Source: CAZHAX01 sp964530325 (lineage in GTDB: Bacteria; Chloroflexota; Anaerolineae; B4-G1). Taken from it: a DNA stretch of 64,000 nt. Below the pieces are notes generated by a model. It was not told the DNA's origin. It did no database searches and saw only the letters and a program-made list of their open reading frames with translations. The position numbers and the translations under genes were made by a program. Below, one piece after another: positions 33,610 to 43,400 of the stretch (the stretch's first letter is position 1; every line of letters starts with the position of its first letter). The DNA lies in contig CAZHAX010000011.1 of NCBI GenBank assembly GCA_964530325.1, positions 40,684-104,683 on the forward strand. Direction: 5' to 3'.

Positions 33610-33638
33610 TTGACAGAAAGCGCCCCGTTGCCTATAAT
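33610..33638 (+). promoter_or_regulatory. Perfect consensus sigma-70 promoter of the FmdB-like gene
   Basis: TTGACA (33610-33615), exactly 17 bp, TATAAT (33633-33638): both hexamers match the consensus fully. Start predicted near 33645, leader about 30 nt with GGAGG before the GTG start. It should be strong and constitutive. Confidence 0.85.
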
Positions 33639-33675
33639 CCAGTCAGGTCCCGCCGGAGGGCGGACGGAGGTTGAC

Positions 33676-34074
33676 GTGCCGGTATACGAGTATCGTTGTC
33701 ACGACTGCGCGCGCCGGGTGTCGCTCTTCTGGCGCACGTTCTCCGAAGCTGAGAAAGGTACCCCTCGCTGTCCTCTGTGCGATGGGAAGAACCTGGAGCG
33801 ACTGATGTCGCGGGTCCGGGTGATCCGCTCGGAGGAGAGCGTCGTCGACGACATGGCCGACCTGGGCGATCTCCCTGACGAGAATGACCCCACGAGCCTG
33901 GGGAAGTGGATGCGCAAGATGGGCGGCGATCTGGGCGAGGACCTGGGCCCCGAGTTCGACGAGGTGGTTGGTCGCCTGGAAGCGGGCGAGAGTCCGGAGA
34001 AGATCGAAGAGGCTATGCCGGACCTGATGGGTGAGGGAGGCGACGATCTCGGCATCGCTGCGGACACAGTCTAG
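33676..34074 (+). CDS. FmdB-family zinc-ribbon protein
   Basis: A 132-residue protein. The N-terminal zinc ribbon has VPVYEYRCHDC and, after about 28 residues, CPLCDG, the FmdB/CxxC_CxxC_SSSS pattern (regulatory-protein FmdB family, function poorly known). The C-terminal two thirds are acidic and helical, rich in DLGDLPDE and MPDLMGEG-like stretches. GTG 33676 has GGAGG five bases upstream. The perfect promoter implies high expression. Confidence 0.85.
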   Translation: MPVYEYRCHDCARRVSLFWRTFSEAEKGTPRCPLCDGKNLERLMSRVRVIRSEESVVDDMADLGDLPDENDPTSLGKWMRKMGGDLGEDLGPEFDEVVGRLEAGESPEKIEEAMPDLMGEGGDDLGIAADTV

Positions 34075-34435
34075 CTCTCCAGGCCAACTGCTGAGCTGCC
34101 ACATCCTCGATAGGACCTCATGGTTCTGCCCAACGGAGTGCTCCTGGCAAGTCTGGCAACCAGGTCGCCAGCGAGGGAGTAACGAGTATATACAATACCG
34201 CAGGACGGCGTGATTGACAAGTTGCCAGCGGAGAATCCTGCGGCTGACCAGGATCAGTCGATCAGTGGAGAAGTGGAGGAATAGCGTCTGCGGGTGATCG
34301 CCGGGGCAATGGGCGCGGCGGGCGGCTTCCGCCAGCGTGCCGATTGCTCACTCACGACTGGATAGTAGTCGGCGCAGCAGCGAGCCTCGCCCGAAGCTGG
34401 GCGAGGCTCGCTTTGGTCGTAGTCCTCTGCGTGCG
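34075..34435. other. Gene-free spacer between convergent FmdB-like and giant genes
   Basis: 361 nt with no credible coding sequence. It contains one strong hairpin (34380-34411) near the end of the giant gene. The remainder shows no repeat, tRNA or promoter that I would defend. Confidence 0.6.
34380..34411 (-). terminator. Strong terminator hairpin downstream of the giant gene
   Basis: Perfect 13-bp stem GCGAGCCTCGCCC / GGGCGAGGCTCGC with a 6-nt loop, 24 nt after the giant gene's stop. A TTT follows on the plus strand, so it may also stop plus-strand transcription: bidirectional use between convergent genes. Confidence 0.75.
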
Positions 34436-37400
34436 CTACCGGTAGTTCCTGATCACCAGAGGCAGGTAGACCTGGTATGGTTCGATCATGATTGGCGCCT
34501 CGTAGCTCACCCCAGCCGGTGTACAAGGATTGTAGGCGGTCAGGCGCACTGTGAAGGTGCCGCTAGTGGCATAGGCGTGTTGCACAGATGCCAGTGCTAC
34601 CGTAGTCGTAGTACCATCGCCAAAGTCCCAGGTATAGGTGATCGGCTCCGTTGCGGTCAGCGGGGCATAGACAGCCTCAAAGGTCAGCGGGCTGTCGACA
34701 AGCAGCACTCCGCCCACATGGCCGAACGTCACGCTGATCAGCGGATTACAGCCCAGCTCCACCGCGACGGCGTCCGTCACGATCTTTGTAGCCGCGTAGC
34801 CCAGCGTGTCGGTCACCACCAGGCTGACCGTGTAGGTGCCCACGGTGGTGTAGGTATGCGTAGCATCCTGCGTGAAGACGGATGCAGTGCCGTCGCCGAA
34901 GTCCCACTGCCACTCTGAGATGGGTGGCCCATCCGTGGTCGAGGTATTGGTGAAGACTACCGTGTCGCCGGCCGGAATGCAGGCCGGCTTGGGGTAGTAG
35001 TCGAAGTCAGCGACAAGGCTATGCGCCTGCACCGTGTGGCCGGCGGTTGCCAGGCTGGAGTTGAAGCTGGTGCTGCCTCCGTAGCTGGCGGTGATGGTGA
35101 CGTCGCCGGTCGAGGTGAAGGTGAGGTCGCAGATGCCGGAGCCACCGCTGAGAGCGGCGGTGCAGACGGGGTTGCCCCCGCCGGTGGTGGTCACGGTGAC
35201 CAAGCCGGTAGGCGTGCCGCTTCCTGGGGTGACTGCCTCGACGGTGATGCTGACGGCAACGCTCTGGCCGACGACGGATGGGTCGGGCGAGTCGCTGCTG
35301 ATATTCGTAGCAGTGCCGGCTTTGTTGACCGTGTGCCCTTCGGTGTCGAAGTGCGGCTCGAAACCGGCATCGCCTCCGTAGACGGCGATGACGGTCACGC
35401 CGCCAGGCGAGGTGAAGGGCAGGTCGCAGGCACCGGAGCCATCACTTAGAGTGGCGGAGCAGGAAGGGCTGCCGCCCCCGGTCGTAGTGAACGTCACCAG
35501 GCCCGTGGGTACGCCGATGCCCGGAGCGACTGCTTCCACAGTCACGCTGACCGTCACGCTCTGACCCACAACCGACGGGTCGGGCGAGTCGCTGGCGATG
35601 GTCAGGGCGCTGTTCGCTCTGTCGACGGTGTGGGTCGCAGCGTCGGAACCGGCGTTGAAGCCATCATCGCCAAGGTAGCTGGCGGTGATGGTAACGTCAC
35701 CGGCAGAGCTGAAGGCCAGGCCGCAGGCGCCGGAGCCACCGCTGAGGGTGATCAAGCACGAAGGCTCACCGCCGCCAGCGGTGGTCACGCTGATCGAGCC
35801 GGAAGGCGTACCGACGCCCGGAGCGACCGCTTCCACCGTAGCCGTGACCATGACGCTCTGGCCGACGACGGAGGGGTCAGGCGAGTCGCTGGTGATGGTG
35901 GTGCAGCTGTCGGCCTTGTCGACGGTGTGCCCTTCTTCGCCGGAGCTATCGAGGAAGCTGGTGTTGCCGGCATAGGCGGCGGTGATGGTCACGTCGCCGG
36001 TGGAGGTGAAGGTCAAGTCGCAGGCGCCTGAGCCGCCGCTGAGGGTGATGGGACAGGACGGTCCGCCGCCGCCAGCGGTGGTGACGCTGACTGAGCCGGT
36101 GGGCGTGCCGCTGCCTGGAGCGAGCGCCTCGACTGTCACGCTGATGGTCATGCTCTGGCCGATGACGGAGGGGTCGGGCGCATCGCTGGTGATAACAGTG
36201 GTGGTGTCCGCCTCGTCGACGGTGTGGCCGGCTGTGCCGACGCTTCCGTCGTAGCTGGCGTTGGTGGCATAGCTGGCCATGATGGTCTTGAAGCCGATGG
36301 AGGTGTAGGTAAGGTCGCAGGCGCCGGAGCCATCGCTGAGGGTGATGACGCAGGAGGGACCGCCGCCGGCGGTGGTGACGTCGACGGTGCCGGTGGGCGC
36401 GCCGGTGCCCGGAGCGACGGCCTCGACGGTCACGCTGACGGTGACACTCTGGCCGACGACCGACGGGTCGGGCGAGTCTGAGGTGATGGTCGTAGTCGTG
36501 TCCACCTTGTTGACGCTGTGGTCGTCTTCGCCGGAGCTATCGAGGAAGCTGGTGTTGCCGGCGTAGGCGGCGGTGATGGTCACCTCGCCGGCGGAGGTGA
36601 AGGCCAGGTCGCAGGCGCCTGAGCCAGCGCTGAGGGTGATGAAGCAGGAAGGCGCGCCGCCGCCGGCGGTGGTGACGCTGATGGGGCCGGTGGGTATGCC
36701 GACCCCCGGAGCGACGGCTTCCACGGTCACGCTGACCGTCACGCTCTGGCCGACGACCGACGGGTCGGGCGCGTGGGATGTGATGGTCGTAGTGGTGTCC
36801 GCCTTGTCGACGGTGTGGCTTTCGGTGTTGGAGCTGCCATTGAAACCGGTATCTCCAGCGTAGCTCGCGGTGATCGTCACTTCCCCGGCCGCCGCGAACG
36901 CCAGGTCGCAGGAGCCGCAGCCGTCGCTGAAAGTGATCGAGCACGAAGGTGCACCGCCGCCCACAGCGGTCACGCTGATCGAGCCCGTGGGCGTGCCGGC
37001 AGCCGGAGGAACTGTCTCCACTGTCACGCTGACGGCCACGGTCTGGCCGACGACCGACGGGTCGGGCCCGTGGGACGGGATTGTCGTGGTTGTGTCCGCC
37101 TTTTCGACGGTGTGCCCGCCGGTGTCGAAGCTGGCGTTGAAGCGCGCATCGCCCTGGTACATGGCGATGATCGTCTTGGAGCCGGTGGAGGCGAAGGTCA
37201 GGTCGCAGGTGCCGGAGCCGCCACTGAGAGCGATCCAGCAGGCGGGCTCAGCGGGGCCGGCGACGGTCACGCTGACGGAGCCGGTAGGCGTGCCGCTGCC
37301 CGGGGCGAGCGCGTCCACCGTGACACTGACGGTGACGGTCTGGCCGACGACGGATGGGTCGGGTGTGTCGTCGGTAATGCTCGTGGTCGTGTCCGCCTTG

Positions 37401-40400
37401 TCGACCGTGTGGCCGGCGGTGTCAGAGCTTTCGTTCAAGGTGGCGCTGCCTTGGTAGCTGGCGATGATGGTCTTGAAGCCGATGGAGGTGTAGGTCAGGT
37501 TGCAGGCGCCGGAGCCGCCGTTGAGGATGATGGCGCAGGAGGGGCCTCCGCCTGCGGTGGTGACGTCGACCGAGCCGGCAGGCGTGCCGGTGCCTGGAGC
37601 GAGCGCCTCGACCGTCACGCTGACGGTGACGCTCTGGCCGACGACAGACGGGTCGGGCCCGTCGGATGTGATGGTCGTAGTTGTGTTCGCCTTCTCGACG
37701 GTGTGGCTCACGGCGTCGGAACTGGCATTGAAACCGGCATCTCCAGCGTAGCTGGCAGTGATCGTCACTTCCCCGGGCACAGTGAAGGCCAGGTCACAGA
37801 CGCCAGCGCCGCCGCTGAGAGTGATCGAGCACGAAGGCGCGCCGCCGCCCACAGCGGTCACGCTGATCGCGCCGGTGGGCGTGCCGGCAGCGGGGGGCAC
37901 TGTCTCCACCGTCACGCTGACAGCCACAGTCTGGCCGACGACGTACGGGTCGGGAGTATCGCTGGCGATCGTCGTTGCGGTGTCGGCCTGTACCTCACCC
38001 GACCAGGAGCTTTCCTTGCCCCAACCATCGCTGTATTCCCAAGGGCGGTACTGGTCGCAGGGGCTGCTGGTAGCGATTTGCGCGGTGTTGGTGATCTGCT
38101 CGCCCGCCGTCGCCGTGATCTGCACGGAGACGTCAAAGGAAGCATCGGCGCCGGTGCCCAGCGTGCCTAGCTGCCACACGAGCGGGTCGCCCGGCGTACC
38201 ACTGCCGGTGTGGGAGAAGCCGGAGGTGTCGCTGAGGTAGGTCATCCCGTACAGAAGCGTGTCGGTGATCACCACGTCCTCGGCGGCGGAGGCTCCGTTG
38301 TTCTGATAGGAGATCTGGAAGGTGAAGCTCGCTCCCTGGCCAGGGCTGCCGCCGCCCTGCTTATGGAGCTTGACGTGTGGCATAGCCAGGAAGGAGCGCG
38401 CGGTCTGATTCTCTCCCCACGAATTGTAGAAGACCTGCACCTCATCCTCGGGCACCACGTCCCGCTCCGAGCCCATGTCCAGGAAATAGCCGCCGTCGCC
38501 GTCGATCGATATGTCCCAGAAGTACGAGTCATCCCCTGTGGTGTGAACGCGCACCAGCCCCTGGGCAGGGAACGTCGCCCCCGGGCCGGACATAAGGCCG
38601 GATACTGTGTCGGACCCCACGTCCACGCCCCCATCGATTTGGATCACCTGCATGCTCGTCGACGAGCCGTCGCTCGAGGTAGCCGAGACCCAGTCGCTGG
38701 GCACGATATCGGCGATCGGACCGGGGGCATAGTACTCGCCATCCGCCTGGGCTACGGTGCTGTCGGTATACTTCAGGTTGCCCAGGCTGTCCGTGACGGT
38801 GATCCAGACGGTGGAGCTGGAAGTCGTGTTTCCCTCTATGTCGTCGTGGTAGTCGTAGAAGGCGCGCACCTGAATGTGGGCAGGGGCAAAGACGTTGTAG
38901 ACGCGGTCACCGTCGGGTTCAACGTAGCACACGCCGATCTGCGAGCTTGGCTGGATATCCCACTCGGTCGCCGGGTCCCATTGGCCGAAGTAGGGCGCAG
39001 TGCCGTCGGGGCCGGCGGTCGAGTACTTGCTCGGCGCATTGCCCGGGCCGCCCCACGGCTCACACCAGACTTCCAGGGTCTGGGTGAACCAGCCGGCGTA
39101 GATGTTGCCGGTGACACTGTCGGCATCCGCGTCGACTGTGCCCGTGATCGTGCCCACGCGCGCGGTCGAGGTGTAGCCGTTGTCCATGGCGGCGTAGACC
39201 CAGTCGCCGGGCGCGATGTCGGGATGGCCGGATGTCCAGCCTTGCCAACCGCTGCAGAAACCGATCTCGCCGTTCCACCAGGGCACGGCACCCGTCGTGA
39301 GCACCGCCGTGCCCTTGACCACGCTTCCGCTATCTGTGACGGTGATCCACAGCGTGTGACCGGCCTCGGGGTATTGGCCCTCCACCCAGTCGTGGCCGTA
39401 GTTGACCCGCATAACCAGGTCGGGTGTCTGGAAGCGGCGGTGGAAGCCGACCTGGGCATAGTCGATCATCTGATAGTAGTTCACGTCGCCCATAGCGCTG
39501 CGCGGCACGTCGGGGAAGGTGAAGCTGTACCTGCCGTCGCCGTCGGCCCACACGTCGCACCCCGCATGGTCCCACAGGTCGATGTTCACCTGCTGCCCGC
39601 CTGCGCCTGCAATCTCTCCCCACACCGTGTCGGTGATCGAGGAGGCATAGGCGCTGAGGGGATCGGGGATGTGGATGACGACGGGCAGCACCCCGTTCCC
39701 CGCGGCCACCGTGACGACCTCGCCTGGGTCGAAGCCGTCGCCGAACTCGATATCGAACCCACCGCTCCACGGCAGCACCATCTGCTCCAACTCATCTGTG
39801 ATGGTGATCGGCCCTTGCGGGGCATAGCCCCACATGCGCGTACGGTAGATGTCAAGGTCGACCTGCTCTACCTCTCGCTTCACGTCGACAACGGTGGCAG
39901 TGTTGTCCGCTGGATAGCCGTCGGGCGGTCCGATCTCCACCGTGTTGGTGAACCAGGCCGGACGGGAGTCGGGGTCATCCAGATCGGAGTTGAACCAGAG
40001 CGCCGCGCTCAATCCTGGGTCACAATCCTGAATCTGGCAGACCAGCTGGGCGCCGTCGTCGCTGCAGTCTACGTTCGATAGCCCGCCGTCCCAGCCAAGA
40101 GATCCCGCCTGCACTGCCGTCGAGACCGGGTAGGTATCGGTGAGCCAGACCGTGCCGACCTCCTCGTCGCCGACGTTGTATAGCTGGATACGGTAGCCAA
40201 GCTGGCTATCGCCGTTCCACCAGCCCTGCTTGGTCACCCGCAGGTTGGGGCCATGGTCGTTGATGGTCTCAAATGCACAGGCGGTGTCGTTCGAGGGGAG
40301 ATCGTCGGTCTGGGCTATGCCCACCGCGGCGCAGTTGGTGATGACGGTGCCGGGCCCCACGGTGCCGCTTACGTGGATGCTGTAGTCGAGGCCAAGGCTC

Positions 40401-43400
40401 TCATTGACCCCGATCTCGCCCAGGTCCCAGACCACGACCTCGTCGGTGACAACGGCAGGCGGGAACGGCGGGCCGCCATTCTGCTCATATGCGCTATCCG
40501 CCATGTACGAAGTGCCCGCCGGCAGAGTGTCCGTGAGCCAGGCGTGGACGGGGCTGTTGCCCTGGTTCCAGTAGTCGACGTGGTAGTCCACGCAGCCGCC
40601 GGGCACGAGCACGGCGCTGTTCATGCTCTTGGCCACTGCCATATCGTAGCGGGGCAGGCTCACGTGGGCGTCGCTGCTGACCCGCACGTTGTTATCCGGC
40701 CAGTCGTCGCCGGGCGTGGTGATGACGGCGGTGTTCTGCAGCACGGTGCCCAGCGGCGCGTAGGGATCCAGGAGCAGGCGCAGGTGGATGTGTTGGCACC
40801 AGTTCCCCGGCAGGCCCGGTGCGTAGAGCACGAACTGCTCGCCGGTGGTGATGACCTCGGTCCACAGCTCCTGCGGCCATTCGTCTGCCCACCAGTCAAC
40901 GACCGTCGTAGAGAAGGGCAGTGTGTCGGTGAGCCAGACCGGGCCGAAGTTGGCGCCGCTGTCGCTGCACCAGCGGATGGTGTACCCGAACTCCTGCCCC
41001 GGCGCGGGGTCGTTGGGGCCAGGCCACTTGTCCAGGTTCACGCCAGCTTCGCTCTCCCACACGTCTACCGGATTGGTGCAAGTGGTGTCGTTTCCGTAGT
41101 TGGTGTCGCCGGGTGTGCCAGTGGAAATGGAAGCGCAGTTGGAGGCCAGAGACCCAGATCCAGCAGGCACTGTGTCGGAGACGTCCAGCGTGACCGCGAA
41201 GAGGCGCCAATGGTTGTCATAGCCTGGCGGGAAGAGCGGGCCGTCCAGGTGCCAAGTCACCACTCCGCCGGCGCCAATCTCGGGAGTGGTGCCGCTGGTA
41301 TCGCCGAAGTAGGTGGTGGATAGGGGCAGGGTGTCCACGATGACGACGTCTTCGGCGACGCGGTTGCCGTCGTTCCAGTAGCCGATCACGTAGACGAACT
41401 TGCCTCCGGGACGGGCGAAGCCGCCGCTGGGGATGCCCTTCCATACGCCGACGTCCGGGGCGGGAAGCGCGTTGTAGGCCGGATTCGTCCATAGGCAATC
41501 ATCGACTGTGCCCGGCAGCGGGTACATGCAGGCCCGATTGACCAGGACACTGCTGGTAACGGAGGGGTTCACCTGGGCGTCGAAACTGATCGTGGTGTAC
41601 TGGGTAGGCCCGGCGACGAAGGTTCCGGTGATTGCCCCGTCCTCGCAGACGATGCCGTCCGGCTGCTCGACGAAGCCGACGAAGGTGACGTCCGTTAGCG
41701 GGTCGTAGAACCCGAATTCAAGCCCGGGCGTCGCGGACAGCGAGACCGTGTACCGGAGCAAGTCGCCGTAGTTGACCTGCCCCCCCGGAGCGACCGACTT
41801 GATGCGGTGGTGGAAGATTGCCTGCAGGTCCTCTCGCAGGATGTCCAGCTCGGCATCCATGTCGAGCCCGTCAGTACTGTGGTACAGATATGTGAACTCG
41901 AGGATGCGGTCGGTGGCCAAGGTGAAGTTGGGCATGTTGCTCTCGTGGTTGGGATCGTCCAGATAGGGGATGCTGTCCAACATCACCTGCCAGTCCACGT
42001 CCGGGTATTGGGCCTCCAGCTCGACCACGGCGTCGCCCTGCAGGCTGATCCGCGCTGGGAAGCCGCCGTAGGCGTCGAGCAGCGTCGTCGTGGCTGTATC
42101 TACAAGGTAGGCCATGACCTGGAAGGCCTCAGTGGGGTGTTCGGTGACCTGGAGGATGCGGAAGGCATCGGCGTGCATCTTGGCGGTGATCGTGCCGGAG
42201 TAGGCGGGCATGGCGGCGATGTCCCAGTTGGAGACGTCGCCCAGGCAGCAGGTGTACCACAGGTGGCAGTGGGCCATGGCCACGTGGTTGGAGTTGAAGG
42301 GGTTGTTGTAGCCGAACTGCTCGCTGTTGATATAGGTGTCGCTGGGGATGAAGGGCTGGTTGCCCCACAACGCGTCGTAGTACCAGTGGAAGGCAGTGCG
42401 CCAGTTGTCCGGGATCTGGGCGTCGCCGTAGGCGCCCACGAAGCTGTCCGCCCCGAACAGGGTGGCCTCGCCGCGGGCGTCGGTCCACTGGACGACGTAG
42501 CCGAACTGGACGACGTTGTTCTTGTTGAAGGAGGGATCAGTGGCGACGTAGCCGTCACCATCGAGCGTCAGCAGCCGGGCGATCTCGGCTACTTTGTCCA
42601 TCGTCCAGTCCCCGCCGTAGGTGGTGTCTGTGTAGGGCTGGCCGTACTCGTGGGGGGGATAGGCCAGGCCGGCCGCGTCGAACAGGTCCTTGTTGTAGTA
42701 GATGAAGGAAGGATATGTGTCGAAGGGAAGGGCGGTCAGGCCTTGCCCGGGATCCGAGTACATCTCGAACCAGGTGGGGTCGAAATCGCTCAGGTCGTAG
42801 CCGGTGGCGGAGATGATCGGGGTCAGGTCGAGGAACTGCCCAGACAGGTCGTTGCTCCCCCGCACGCCGACCGGCCCGACCACGTCGGGCGGGTCCCCGG
42901 CTTCGATCTCCGCCTGCAGCGTCTCGAGCGCGACTGCGTTTTCGACGATCTCGAGGGTGAGGTAGATCTCTGTCTGCGAGGCGTTGAAGTCAGCCACCAC
43001 CTGCTGCTGGGCGGCAAGCTGCGAGGGATCGGTGCCCGCGCCCAGGCCCACAAACCAGCGGACGGGCACGCGGTTGGCGACGTTCGTTACGACGTTTGTC
43101 CATTGGCAGTCTTCGAGTGCGCCGGGGAGCGCATACACGCACGCCTGGTTGGTGATCTGGGTGGCTGTGACGGGAGCGGTTAACTCGACTACAAAGCTGA
43201 TCGTGGCGTACTGGGTGGGAGTGGCGACGAAGGTGCCGGTGATCGCGCCGTCGTCGTAGATGATGCCACCTGGCTGCTCGACGAAGCCCACGAAAACAGT
43301 GTCCGTCAAGGGGTCATAGAAACCGAATTCAGCCGTCGGAGTGAGAGCCAGGGATACTGTGTAGGTGAGCAGGTCGCCGTTGTACACGACTCCCGTCGGA

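Noticed and set aside
35022..37990. CRISPR array or DNA satellite
   Set aside because: The repeats are about 297 bp, in frame and encode Ig domains; no short repeat-spacer pattern.
36773..38170. 465-residue plus-strand frame in the Ig-repeat region
   Set aside because: Its internal repetition only mirrors the Ig repeats on the other strand.
38210..40081. 623-residue plus-strand open frame opposite the giant gene
   Set aside because: Antisense to well-defined DUF11-like and beta domains; no recognisable motif or ribosome-binding site.
41807..43183. 458-residue plus-strand frame rich in Val/Gly
   Set aside because: Antisense shadow of the second solute-binding unit; the same shadow recurs opposite the first unit.
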